Notes: generated by a model not told the origin, from the letters alone. Shown: positions 52,997 through 62,022, numbered from the stretch's first letter. The stretch is 64,000 bases of DNA from Kitasatospora albolonga (GCA_002082585.1 CP020563.1:3652001-3716000), one strand, 5' to 3'. Numbers and translations: made by a program.

Positions 52997-53562
52997 GCAG
53001 ATCCCGATCCCGCGTACTGGTCGTCAACAACGGAACGCTGTCGCTCAAGCAACTACGGGCCCGGTTCGACACATTGGGGTCGGACACGGAGACGGTCGAC
53101 GCGGCCTCCGTCCCTGCCCGGCTGAACGGCCGCTACCAGGCCATCGTGCTGAGCGGCACCAAGGTGCGCGCGTACGACAGCACGTTCTACAAGCCGCTGA
53201 TCGACCTGGTCACCACCGCCGACGTGCCGGTCTTCGGTATCTGCGGCGGGATGCAGATCCTCGGCGTCGCGGCCGGCGGCCGGCTCGCCGAGGGGCCGCA
53301 GCGGGTCGGCGGCTACGAAGCCCAGGTGGACACGGAGGAGCCGCTCTTCACCTACGTGAAGCCGACGGTAACCGTCTTCCACCGGCACACCCTCTACCTC
53401 CAGGAGGCCCCGCCGGGCTACCGCACGATCGGCCGCTCCGAGCACGCGCCCGTGGAGTTCCTGCGCTCGGACGACGGCCGTATCCACGGCGCTCAGGCCC
53501 ACCTGGAGTTCCGGAAGGACGGCCTGGAGATCCTGCGGGGCTTCGCGCAGCTCTACCAGTGA
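52993..53562 (+). CDS. Class I glutamine amidotransferase-fold hydrolase
   Basis: 189 residues. Complete catalytic triad: Cys84 in FGICGGMQ, His170 and Glu172 in GAQAHLEF. It is only the glutaminase domain, with no synthase domain. Class I enzymes hydrolyse gamma-glutamyl amides, and PuuD-like relatives cleave gamma-glutamyl isopeptide bonds. Standard AmCP pathways use a LysK-type M20 peptidase to release the product from the C-terminal Glu side chain; none is found here. I infer that this protein either releases the product by cutting the gamma-glutamyl bond or first deamidates the carrier's terminal Gln. It could also simply provide ammonia. Overlaps the kinase gene by 4 bp. Confidence 0.85.
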   Translation: MSRSRSRVLVVNNGTLSLKQLRARFDTLGSDTETVDAASVPARLNGRYQAIVLSGTKVRAYDSTFYKPLIDLVTTADVPVFGICGGMQILGVAAGGRLAEGPQRVGGYEAQVDTEEPLFTYVKPTVTVFHRHTLYLQEAPPGYRTIGRSEHAPVEFLRSDDGRIHGAQAHLEFRKDGLEILRGFAQLYQ

Positions 53563-53614
53563 CCCGGGCCCCCTTCCACCGCCCTCCGTCTTCGTACAGA
53601 ACAAGGACTTCGCC

Positions 53615-54775
53615 ATGAGCGCAGCAGGAGCAGCAGAAGCAGCAGCAGTGCCGGAAGAACCGCAGGACCCCGCCCTCACCGTCCACCTCAACGGCAGCGG
53701 CGGCGCCATCAAGGGCTGGGTGGTCATCGACACGCTCGTCGACGGCCTGGCGATGGGCGGCACCCGGATGACCACCGGGGTGAGCGAGGAGGAAGTCGCG
53801 GGCCTGGCCCGGGACATGACCGAGAAGTTCACCCTGGCCGGGTTGCGGATCGGCGGCGCCAAGGCCGGGATCGTGGCCGACGCCACGAACTCCGGGGGCG
53901 CGGCGCGCGAGGAGACCTTCCGCACCTTCGGCCGCACGGTGAAGCCGCTCCTGCACGGCGGCATCCACCTGGGCATCGACATGGGCGTCACCCCCGCCGA
54001 CCGGGCCGTCTTCTTCGAGGAGGCGAAGTACGACCCCCGCTACCGGCTCGGCGCCCCCGACATGCCGATCGACTGGCGTACGTACTACGAGCCCCTGATC
54101 GACGCCACCGGCCACGGGGTCGGGGTCGCCGCGATCACCGCCCTGGAGGCGAGCGGCCGCACCGAACCGGCCCGGGTCGTCGTGCAGGGCTTCGGCGCGG
54201 TGGGCCGGGCGGTGGCGCGGTTCCTGGAGGACCGGGGCCATATCGTCGTCGGCATCGCGGACATCCGGGGCACGATCAGCGCGGACCGGCTGCCGGTGGC
54301 CGAACTCGTCGCCATCACCGACCAGTTCGGGGCGATCGACCGCACCCGGCTGCCGCAGGACGTGAAGGTCTCCGCCGAACCGGACGCCTGGCTCGACGTG
54401 GACGCCGACATCCTGATCCTGGCCGCGCAGAAGTACGCGATCAACGCCGAGAACGCCCACCGCCTGCGGGCCGGCCTGGTGGTGGAGGGCGCCAACCTCG
54501 CCTCCAGCGCGGCGGCCAAGGAGAAGGTCGCCGCCTCCGGGGCCGCCCTGGTCCCGGGCGTGATCGCCAACATCGGCGGCGCGGCCTCCGCCGCCCTGGC
54601 CGTCACCCGGGTCGTCCCGTTCGACCTGGCGGCAGAGGCCCGTAAGGCGTGGGTCTTCGACTGGGTCGGCGCTCGGGTCCGGCACAACACCCGTGACCTG
54701 CTGGAGATCGCGGCCTCCCGCGCGGGCGACCCGCTGCCGGAGCTGCTCGCGGCCCGCCGGAAGGAGCGCGGATGA
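53615..54775 (+). CDS. Glu/Leu/Phe/Val dehydrogenase-type amino acid dehydrogenase
   Basis: 386 residues. Substrate domain with GLAMGGTRM and the catalytic Lys in RIGGAKAGI (normally GGGKxxI), NAD-binding VVQGFGAVGRAV (about 191) and VVEGANLASS (about 290). It interconverts a 2-oxo acid and an L-amino acid. AAGGA sits before ATG. With the metallolyase it may produce the unusual amino acid loaded on the carrier (inference). Confidence 0.88.
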   Translation: MSAAGAAEAAAVPEEPQDPALTVHLNGSGGAIKGWVVIDTLVDGLAMGGTRMTTGVSEEEVAGLARDMTEKFTLAGLRIGGAKAGIVADATNSGGAAREETFRTFGRTVKPLLHGGIHLGIDMGVTPADRAVFFEEAKYDPRYRLGAPDMPIDWRTYYEPLIDATGHGVGVAAITALEASGRTEPARVVVQGFGAVGRAVARFLEDRGHIVVGIADIRGTISADRLPVAELVAITDQFGAIDRTRLPQDVKVSAEPDAWLDVDADILILAAQKYAINAENAHRLRAGLVVEGANLASSAAAKEKVAASGAALVPGVIANIGGAASAALAVTRVVPFDLAAEARKAWVFDWVGARVRHNTRDLLEIAASRAGDPLPELLAARRKERG

Positions 54776-56733
54776 GCACGGCGGCGAGGGAGCGGCCGGT
54801 CCCGGAGGGGGCGACGGTGTCTGCCGTGGAGGGGGCGAGCGCGCCTGTCCCGGCGGAGGCGACCGCGTCTGCCGCAGAGGGGACAACCGCGTCTGTCCCA
54901 GCGGGGGCGACCGCGTCTGTCCCGCCAGGGGCGACCGCGTCTGCCGCAGAGGGGACAACCGCGTCTGTCCCGGCGGAGGCGACCGCGTCCGTCCCGGCGG
55001 AGGCGACCGCGTCCGTCCCGGCGGGGCGTGCCGCCGAGTACCGCCGTCGCGGCTGGTGGCGGTCGGAGACCTTCCTCGACGACCTGCGCCGCCAGGCGCA
55101 GGAGCGCCCCCACCACCTGGCCATCGCGGGCCGACGCGTGGCGGAGTCCCGTACGGACACCCTCACCTACGCCGAACTGGACCGGCTGACCGACCGGTTC
55201 GCGCTGGCCCTGCTCGAACTGGACGTGCGCCGGGGCGACTTCGTCGCCGTCCAGCTGCCCAACCGCTGGGAGATGGTGCCGCTGATCTTCGCCTCGATCC
55301 GGGTCGGCGCGGTCATCATCCCGATCTCGCCCATCTGCACGGAGGAGGAGCTGCGCCACCGCCTCGGCCTCACCGGGGCCCGGGTGTGTGTCACCCTCCC
55401 GGAGTGGTCAGGCACCCCACTGGCGGAGATCGCCACCCGCCTCAAGGACGAACTTCCCACCCTGGAACATGTGTTGGTGGTCGACGCCCCCCGGCCGCCG
55501 ACCGGCGCGCTCCCCTTCCACGAGCACTTCGTGGCCGAGGAGCGGGAGGAGCACGAGGGCGCCGCCATCCGGCTGGACGGGCTGGCGCTCGGCGCGGACG
55601 ATCCGTTCGTGGTGCTGTTCACCTCCGGCACCACGGGCCCGTCCAAGGGGGTGCTGCACAGCCAGAACACGGTCCACTCGGCCGTACGCGGGTACGTCGA
55701 CGCGTTCGGGGCGGGTGACGGCAAGGACGGCGGGAAGGGCCAGGACTGGGTGGCGGCCGTCTCCACGCCGCTCGTCCACTACTCCGGGTTCGCGCAGGGC
55801 GTCCTGGCCGGGGTGATGCTGGGCGGGACCGTCGCCTTCCAGGACGTACGCCGCAACGAGGCGCTGCTCGACCTGGTGGAGCGGTACGGCGCGACCCTCC
55901 TGTACGGGCCGCCCGCCACGCTCGCCGATGTGGCCGCCTCCCAGCGGGCCGAGCGGCGGGACACCAGCACGCTGCTCCATGTGGTGATCGGCTCGGCGCC
56001 GGTGCTCCAGGAGCTGGCCGACGAGGTCCACGAGACGCTGGGCGCCCGCGCCCACTCGCTCTGGGGCATGTCGGAGAACGGCCCCGTGACCACCACCCGG
56101 CCCGAGGACCCGGAGGGGTGGGCGGCGCGGAGCAACGGCCGCGCGATCGAGGCCATGGAGACCCGGATCGAGACCTCGGAGGCGTACGGGAGCGGGGGCG
56201 CGGGCGAGGGTGCGTACGGGAACGGGGGCGCGGGGGCCACGGGCACGGTCGGCCGGCTGAAGGTGCGCGGCGCGTCCCTCGCGCTCGGGTACCACCGGCG
56301 CCCCGAGGCGTTCGCGGCCGAGCTGGACGAGGACGGCTGGTTCGACACGGGCGACCTCGCCCGGGACGACGGCCGGGGTGGCATCCGCATCATCGGCCGG
56401 GCCCGGGACGCTGTCCTGCGGGACGGGCAGGTGGCGCCGATGACCGAGCTGGAGGCGGTGATCGGCAGCCACCCGAAGGCGACCGAGGCCGCGCTGGTGG
56501 GGCTGGAACCGCTGGGCGGGGAGGGCGAGTTGATTGTCGCCGTCGTGGTCCCGCGCGGCGGGGAGGGCCCCACGCTCGACGAGGTCCGCGCCCGGGTCAC
56601 GGAGGCGGGCCACGACGCCCGCTTCCTGCCCGACCGGGTGGAGCTCGTCCCCGCCCTCCCGAAAACGCTGACCGGAAAAGTCCGCAAGGCGGAGCTGCGG
56701 GAACGGTACGCGCCGACGACCGCCTCCACCTGA
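54772..56733 (+). CDS. Acyl-AMP/acyl-CoA ligase with N-terminal repeat tail
   Basis: 653 residues, over 80 longer than the usual acyl-CoA ligase because of an N-terminal Ala/Thr/Ser/Val repeat (about residues 8-85, units EATASVPA). The ligase proper has LFTSGTTGPSKG (about 285), WGMSENG, FDTGDLARDD (about 524) and the C-terminal Lys in KTLTGKVRK. It resembles cyclohexanecarboxylate/medium-chain acyl-CoA ligases. ATG overlaps the previous stop. It may activate a pathway acid, or link the product to another unit; the substrate is not deducible. Confidence 0.87.
   Translation: MSTAARERPVPEGATVSAVEGASAPVPAEATASAAEGTTASVPAGATASVPPGATASAAEGTTASVPAEATASVPAEATASVPAGRAAEYRRRGWWRSETFLDDLRRQAQERPHHLAIAGRRVAESRTDTLTYAELDRLTDRFALALLELDVRRGDFVAVQLPNRWEMVPLIFASIRVGAVIIPISPICTEEELRHRLGLTGARVCVTLPEWSGTPLAEIATRLKDELPTLEHVLVVDAPRPPTGALPFHEHFVAEEREEHEGAAIRLDGLALGADDPFVVLFTSGTTGPSKGVLHSQNTVHSAVRGYVDAFGAGDGKDGGKGQDWVAAVSTPLVHYSGFAQGVLAGVMLGGTVAFQDVRRNEALLDLVERYGATLLYGPPATLADVAASQRAERRDTSTLLHVVIGSAPVLQELADEVHETLGARAHSLWGMSENGPVTTTRPEDPEGWAARSNGRAIEAMETRIETSEAYGSGGAGEGAYGNGGAGATGTVGRLKVRGASLALGYHRRPEAFAAELDEDGWFDTGDLARDDGRGGIRIIGRARDAVLRDGQVAPMTELEAVIGSHPKATEAALVGLEPLGGEGELIVAVVVPRGGEGPTLDEVRARVTEAGHDARFLPDRVELVPALPKTLTGKVRKAELRERYAPTTAST
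54808..55026 (+). repeat. 24-bp tandem repeat at the 5' end of the ligase gene
   Basis: Degenerate GCGACCGCGTCTGTCCCGGCGGAG units, roughly nine, two of them alternating with GCCGCAGAGGGGACAACC. Translate to A-T-A-S-V-P-A-E repeats. A start after this block (no good candidate seen) would give a normal-length ligase. Confidence 0.82.
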
Positions 56734-56762
56734 TCCCACCCACCCCCAGCCCTGGAGCCGTC

Positions 56763-58097
56763 ATGCCCGAACCCCCGCCCACCTCGCCGCCTTCGGCACC
56801 CGCCCCCGCCCCCGTCCCCATGTCGGCGACCCTCGCCGCCGATGAGGCTCTGGCCCGGCGGCGGCGGGCCGGGGAGCGGGTCCTGTCGATGGCCAGCGGG
56901 GAGATCGGCCTGCCCGTCCTCCCCGCGCTCAGGGACCGGCTCGCGGCAGCGGCCGGTGAGAACGCGTACGGCTCCGTCGCCGGAAGTCCCGCCCTCCGTA
57001 CGGCCGTTGCCGGGTACTGGGAGCGGCGCGGGCTGGCCGTCGACCCGGGGCTCGTCGTGGCGGGCCCGGGGAGCAAGTCGCTTCTCTTCGCCGTGCTCCT
57101 GGCCATCGGCGGGGACGTGATCGTGCCGGTGCCGAGCTGGGTGAGCTACGCGGCCCAGGCCCGGCTGGCGGGGGCGCGGCCCGTCCCCGTACCGATCCTG
57201 CCGGGGCAGGGCGGGGTGCCCGATCCGGACCGGCTGCGGGAGGCGGTCGCCGACGCGCGGGCCGCCGGGCAGAACCCCCGGGCCGTGGTCGTGACCGTGC
57301 CGGACAACCCGACCGGCACGGTCGCCTCGGCCGCCACCGTACGGCGGCTGGCGGCGGCGGCCCGCGAACTGGACCTCGTCATCGTCTCCGACGAGATCTA
57401 CGGCGACCTGGTGTACGCGGGCTCCGACCCGGCCGTGTCCCCGGCCCTGCACGCGCCGGAGCGGACCGTCGTCACCACCGGTCTGACCAAGAACCTGGCG
57501 CTCGGCGGCTGGCGTACGGGGGTGGCCCGGCTGCCCGACAGCGCGCCGGGGCGCGCCCTGCACACCCGGCTGGTCGCGGTCGCCAGCCAGATCTGGTCGA
57601 GCCCGCCCGCTCCGGTGCAGACGGCGGCGGCGTACGCGTTCGGGGAGCCGCCGGAGGTCGTCGAGCGCGTCGCGGCGAGCCGGCGGCTGCACGAGAAGGT
57701 GGTGCGCGCGGTCGCCGCCCGCTTCACCGCCGTGGGCGCGGAGCTCGCCCCCGTCGCGGCGACCTGCTACCTCTACCCGGACTTCGAGCCCCTGCGGGAG
57801 CACCTGGCGGCCGCGCACGGCGTGCACGACGGCGACGGTCTGGCCGCGCTGTTCTCGGAGCGGTACGGGGTCGGCGTCCTGCCCGCGAGCGCGTTCGGGG
57901 AGCCCGGCCGCCCACTGCGCATCCGGGCGGCGACCAGCCACTTCTACGGCGGGACCGACGTTCGGCGCACGGCGGCGCTGGAGGCGGCGGACCCGCTCGC
58001 CCTGCCGTGGATACGGGAGTCGGTCGACCGGGTCGGCGAGGTCCTGGCCGACCTGGCTGGGGCGCGGGCCCCCGCCGCTCTCGCCCCGCACCCCTGA
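56763..58097 (+). CDS. PLP-dependent aminotransferase, class I/II
   Basis: 444 residues. After a Pro-rich lead (1-20), the fold-type I core shows GSVAGSPALRTAVAGYW, DNPTGTVA, DEIYGDLVY and the PLP lysine in TTGLTKNLALGGWRTG (about 245), with the phosphate-binding Arg nearby. Type of the aspartate aminotransferase family, not class III like LysJ. It could aminate an aldehyde or ketone intermediate or supply the amino acid; the cluster already has a dehydrogenase for the latter. ATG 56763 is 30 bp after the ligase stop. Confidence 0.88.
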   Translation: MPEPPPTSPPSAPAPAPVPMSATLAADEALARRRRAGERVLSMASGEIGLPVLPALRDRLAAAAGENAYGSVAGSPALRTAVAGYWERRGLAVDPGLVVAGPGSKSLLFAVLLAIGGDVIVPVPSWVSYAAQARLAGARPVPVPILPGQGGVPDPDRLREAVADARAAGQNPRAVVVTVPDNPTGTVASAATVRRLAAAARELDLVIVSDEIYGDLVYAGSDPAVSPALHAPERTVVTTGLTKNLALGGWRTGVARLPDSAPGRALHTRLVAVASQIWSSPPAPVQTAAAYAFGEPPEVVERVAASRRLHEKVVRAVAARFTAVGAELAPVAATCYLYPDFEPLREHLAAAHGVHDGDGLAALFSERYGVGVLPASAFGEPGRPLRIRAATSHFYGGTDVRRTAALEAADPLALPWIRESVDRVGEVLADLAGARAPAALAPHP

Positions 58098-58141
58098 TCT
58101 CACCCGATTCACCGACGTAACGACGAACGAAGGAGCCACCG

Positions 58142-59107
58142 ATGTCCCACTCCCACCTGCCCGTCCTCTTCGAGGCCCTCTACAACGGCGAACGCCACGT
58201 CGGCTTCGGCCGCCCCGAGGAGGGCACCGAGCAGACCCTGTACCGGGTGGCGGACGGACAGGTCGCCGCCGCCTTCATCGCCACCGACGGATCGGAGGAG
58301 GCGCTGCGGGCCGCGCTCACCGAGGGGGCGGCGACCGTCACCGTCCCGGCCGGGGACCCGGGGCTGCGCCTGCTGCCGCCGCTCCTTCCGCAGGCCACCG
58401 GCAACGCCCTGCTGAGCGGTTTCATGGGCACGCACAAGAAGAAGTGGGGCGGCGAAACGGCCCCGGAGGACGGGGAGTTCACCCCGCCCAAGTGGTTCTT
58501 CAAGGGGTTCGGCGACTGGGTGCGGCTGCCTGGCGAGGACCTGAACGTGCCCGCCCGCCCGGTCGCCCTCATCGAGGAGCCGGAGGTCGCCCTCGTCTAC
58601 GTGAACGACGCCGACGGCACCCCGCACTACGCCGGTTACACCTTCGGCAACGACCTGTGCGACATCGGCCTGCACCGCCAGGACCCGGGCTACAACCCGT
58701 ACTGCAAGCTGTGCGACACCGCCCTCACCCCGTGGCTCTTCCTCGGCCCGCCGCCGCGCACGGTGACCGGCCGGGTCACCATCGTCCGGGACGGGGCGAC
58801 GGCCTGGGAGGGCCCGTTCGACTGCGGCGACGACGCCCTGTACTACCGGGTGCGGGACATGGCGGACCACCTGTTCACCTTCCCGGCGGTACGGCGGCCG
58901 GGGCTGGTCAACTACGTACTCCTGGGTGCCGACGAGGCGAGCTTCCACGACGGGTTCCGGATCGCCGACGGGGACCGGATCGCCATCGACGTGAAGAGCC
59001 ACGGGGTCGCCTTCGAGAACCGGGTGCGGTACGTCTCCCCCGCCCCGTCCACCACACCCCCGGCCGCCCCGGCCCCCGCCGCGACGGCTCCTGTCACCAC
59101 GGCATGA
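58142..59107 (+). CDS. FAH-superfamily (AraD1-like) protein
   Basis: 321 residues. The second half follows the fumarylacetoacetate hydrolase fold: EEPEVALVYVNDADG (metal-binding Glu segment, about 141), YAGYTFGNDLCDIGLHRQDP (about 163), CDTALTPWLFLGPPP and the terminal FRIADGDRIAIDVKSHGVAFEN. The family hydrolyses or dehydrates 3-oxo or 2-oxo acids using Mg2+. The closest type I can name is the AraD1 (2-keto-3-deoxyarabinonate dehydratase) group. ATG has GGAG upstream. In the carrier-protein cluster by direction and spacing (44 bp after the aminotransferase). Confidence 0.72.
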   Translation: MSHSHLPVLFEALYNGERHVGFGRPEEGTEQTLYRVADGQVAAAFIATDGSEEALRAALTEGAATVTVPAGDPGLRLLPPLLPQATGNALLSGFMGTHKKKWGGETAPEDGEFTPPKWFFKGFGDWVRLPGEDLNVPARPVALIEEPEVALVYVNDADGTPHYAGYTFGNDLCDIGLHRQDPGYNPYCKLCDTALTPWLFLGPPPRTVTGRVTIVRDGATAWEGPFDCGDDALYYRVRDMADHLFTFPAVRRPGLVNYVLLGADEASFHDGFRIADGDRIAIDVKSHGVAFENRVRYVSPAPSTTPPAAPAPAATAPVTTA

Positions 59108-59133
59108 ACTCCTCATGAAACAGACCGGGTTGA

Positions 59134-59159
59134 CCTGGGCAGACACCACCCCGCCCAGG
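59134..59159. terminator. Weak hairpin in the gap before the LLM genes
   Basis: CCTGGGC, 12-nt loop, GCCCAGG. It may terminate the carrier-protein operon or act as a leader structure for the flavin monooxygenase genes. Confidence 0.45.
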
Positions 59160-59227
59160 CACGCTCGGTAGGTCACACCGCCACCCCCCATCCACCACTG
59201 CCGGACTTCGCAGGAGGAGACCGCACC

Positions 59228-60679
59228 GTGCCCGCCACCACCAAGAAACAGGTGCATCTCGCAGCCCAGCTGCCCGGCATCCACAACGTGACCGTCTGGT
59301 CGGACCCGCGCTCCGAGAGCCAGATAGCCATCGACTCCTTCGTCCGGCTCGCGCAGACCATCGAGCGCGGGAAGTTCGACTTCTTCTTCCTCGCCGAGGG
59401 GCTGCGGCTGCGCGAGCACAAGGGGCAGGTCTACGACCTGGACATCGCGGGGCGCCCGGAGAACCTGACCGTGCTGAGCGCCCTGGCCGCCGTCACCACG
59501 CACCTGGGCCTCGCCGCCACGGTCAACGCCACCTTCAACGAGCCGTACGAGGTGGCGCGCCGGTTCGCCACCCTGGACCGGCTCAGCGGCGGACGGGCCG
59601 CCTGGAACGTGGTGACCAGCTACGACGCGTTCACCGGGGAGAACTTCCGCCGGGGCGGCTTCCTCCCGGAGGCCGACCGCTACACCCGGGCCGCCGAATT
59701 CCTCACGGCGGCACGGGAGTTGTGGGACAGCTGGGGAGAGGGGGACATCAAGGCCAACGCGGCGACGGGTGAGTTCGTCGCCGCCGGGGCCGGCCGCTTC
59801 GCCCACCGGGGGCAGCACTTCGACATAGCGGGCCGGTTCACCACCCCGCCCGGCCCGCAGGGGCACCCGGTGATCATCCAGTCCGGGGAGTCCGACGCGG
59901 GCCGGGAGTTCGCCGCGTCCGACGCCGAGGTCATCTTCAGCAAGCACAACCGGATCGACGTGGCCCGGGAGTTCTACCGGGACGTGAAGCGCCGCCTGGC
60001 CGCGTACGGGCGCAGCCCCGACGACCTGCTGATCCTCCCCACCGCCAACGCGGTCGTGGCGGACACCGACGAGGAGGCGGCAGCGTACGCGGAGGAGATC
60101 AGCCGCGAGCTGGTCAGCCCGCAGACCGCGATCGCCCACCTGGAGGCGGTCTGGGGCCGCGACCTCTCCGCGTACGACCCGGACGGGCCGCTCCCCGACA
60201 TCGAGCCCGAGGACGACGCCCACTTCCTGAAGGGGCACTCCGTCTTCCGCAAGGGCCGGGCGGAGACGGCCCGGCAGTGGCGCAAGCTCGCGGAGGAGCG
60301 GAACCTCTCCATCCGGGAGCTGGTCATCGAGGTCGGCGGGCGCCAGACGTTCGTCGGCAGCCCGCAGACGGTCGCGGACGCCATCGACGACTATGTACAG
60401 AGCGAGGGCGCCGACGGCTTCGTCCTCGTCCCCCACCTCACGCCCGGCGGGCTGGACGACTTCGTGGACCGGGTGGTGCCGATCCTCCAGGAGAAGGGCG
60501 TCCACCGCGACGACTACACCGGCACCACGCTCCGGGACCACCTGGGCCTGTCCGCCGCGCCCCGCCCGGCCGGCTGGGGCGGCCCCGGCCAGCCTCTGCG
60601 CACCGGACACGACCAGCCCGGCCGCGATCACACCGTGCGTGACCAGTCCGTGCGCGACGACAAGGAGACCTCCGCATGA
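59228..60679 (+). CDS. LLM-class flavin-dependent monooxygenase (NtaA/SnaA/DszA family), 1
   Basis: 483 residues, the length of the NtaA/SnaA/DszA subfamily. Visible: HLAAQLPG, FFFLAEGL, the NVVTSYDAFTGENF segment and FRRGGF, IIQSGESDAGREFAA, all typical of this branch. They oxidise N- or S-containing or imino compounds with FMNH2 made by a separate reductase; none is in view. GTG start with GGAGGAG 9 nt upstream. It follows a 120-bp gap, so it may be a separate transcript from the carrier genes. Confidence 0.9.
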   Translation: MPATTKKQVHLAAQLPGIHNVTVWSDPRSESQIAIDSFVRLAQTIERGKFDFFFLAEGLRLREHKGQVYDLDIAGRPENLTVLSALAAVTTHLGLAATVNATFNEPYEVARRFATLDRLSGGRAAWNVVTSYDAFTGENFRRGGFLPEADRYTRAAEFLTAARELWDSWGEGDIKANAATGEFVAAGAGRFAHRGQHFDIAGRFTTPPGPQGHPVIIQSGESDAGREFAASDAEVIFSKHNRIDVAREFYRDVKRRLAAYGRSPDDLLILPTANAVVADTDEEAAAYAEEISRELVSPQTAIAHLEAVWGRDLSAYDPDGPLPDIEPEDDAHFLKGHSVFRKGRAETARQWRKLAEERNLSIRELVIEVGGRQTFVGSPQTVADAIDDYVQSEGADGFVLVPHLTPGGLDDFVDRVVPILQEKGVHRDDYTGTTLRDHLGLSAAPRPAGWGGPGQPLRTGHDQPGRDHTVRDQSVRDDKETSA

Positions 60680-61956
60680 CCGGCACGAAGGGCGCCCCGA
60701 ACGGCGCGACCGGCACGACCGGCACCCCGGAAGAGACCGCCCCCGACCTCACCGCCCCGCTCCATCTGGCCGTGGCGCTGGACGGCGCGGGCTGGCACCC
60801 GGCGGCCTGGCGCGAGACGGGCGCCCGGCCCGGCGAACTGCTCGACGCCCCCTACTGGGCCGACCTGGTCGCCGAGGCCGAACGCGGTCTGCTCGACTTC
60901 GTCACCTTCGAGGACGCCCTCGGCCTCCAGTCCGCCGCCTTCCACCTCCCCGACGACCGCACCGACCAGGTCAGGGGCAGCATCGACGCGGTACTGCTCG
61001 CCGCCCACCTCGCCCCGCTCACCACGCACATCGGCCTGGTGCCGACCACCAACATCACCCACACCGAACCGTTCCACCTCGCCATCGGCATCGCCACCCT
61101 CGACCACGCGAGCAAGGGCCGGGCCGGCTGGCGCCCGCAGATAGCGTCCCGCGCCTCCGACTCGGCCCACTTCGGCCGCCGCACCACCCCCCAGCTCACC
61201 GAGGACGAGGTGGGCGACTCGGAGCTGATCTCCCAGCCGCTGCGCGCGCTCTTCACGGAGGGCGCCGAGGTGGTGGAGGCAGCACGGCGGCTCTGGGACA
61301 GCTGGGAGGACGGAGCGGAGATACGGGACGCGGCGACGGGCCGCTTCCTGGACCGCGACAAGGTCCACCACATCGACTTCCAGGGCAGCAACTTCAGTGT
61401 GAAGGGCCCCTCGATCACCCCGCGCACCCCCCAGGGCCAGCCGCCGGTGGTGAGCCTCGCGCACGCCACCGTCCCGTACGAGTTCGCCGCGCTCGGCTCC
61501 GATGTCGTCGCCATCACCCCGCACGACCGGGCGGGCACGGCGGCGATTCTCGCCCAGGTCGCCGAGGCGGTGGAGCGCACCGGCCGGGACGTGACGGACC
61601 GCCCCCTGCGCACCTTCGCCGACCTCATCGTCTTCCTGGACGACGAACCGGGCGCCGCCGCCCGCCGCAAGGCCCGCCTGGACGAGGCGGCCGGAGCCGA
61701 ACTCGCCTCCGACGCCGAGATCTTCACCGGCACCCCCGCCGAACTGGCCGACCTCCTCCTCGACTGGCGCTCCACCGGTCTGGACGGCTTCCGCCTCCGC
61801 CCGGCCGTCCTCCCGCACGACCTCACGGCGATCACCCGGGGCCTGGTCCCGGAGCTGCAACGGCGCGGGGTGTTCCGTACGGCGTACGCATCCACCACCC
61901 TGCGCGGCCACCTGGGCCTGGCCCGCCCGGCCAGCCGCTACGCGGCGGCGGGCTGA
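60676..61956 (+). CDS. LLM-class flavin-dependent monooxygenase, 2
   Basis: 426 residues, same superfamily as the preceding gene but more distant: DLVAEAERGLLDFVTFEDAL, GLVPTTNITHTEPFH, LDHASKGRAGWRPQ and FQGSNFSVKGPS are visible. ATG overlaps the first LLM stop by 4 bp, so they are translated together and might act on the same substrate in sequence or as a heteromer. A long-loop hairpin follows. Linked to the carrier cluster by location only. Confidence 0.88.
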   Translation: MTGTKGAPNGATGTTGTPEETAPDLTAPLHLAVALDGAGWHPAAWRETGARPGELLDAPYWADLVAEAERGLLDFVTFEDALGLQSAAFHLPDDRTDQVRGSIDAVLLAAHLAPLTTHIGLVPTTNITHTEPFHLAIGIATLDHASKGRAGWRPQIASRASDSAHFGRRTTPQLTEDEVGDSELISQPLRALFTEGAEVVEAARRLWDSWEDGAEIRDAATGRFLDRDKVHHIDFQGSNFSVKGPSITPRTPQGQPPVVSLAHATVPYEFAALGSDVVAITPHDRAGTAAILAQVAEAVERTGRDVTDRPLRTFADLIVFLDDEPGAAARRKARLDEAAGAELASDAEIFTGTPAELADLLLDWRSTGLDGFRLRPAVLPHDLTAITRGLVPELQRRGVFRTAYASTTLRGHLGLARPASRYAAAG

Positions 61957-61971
61957 ACGGCCGGGCACGGA

Positions 61972-62009
61972 CCTGGTGGGCCTGGCGCTCGACCGCCGGG
62001 CCCACCAGG
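61972..62009. terminator. 11-bp hairpin between convergent genes
   Basis: CCTGGTGGGCC and GGCCCACCAGG around a 16-nt loop. Confidence 0.72.
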
Positions 62010-62022
62010 CTCATCAGCCCCG

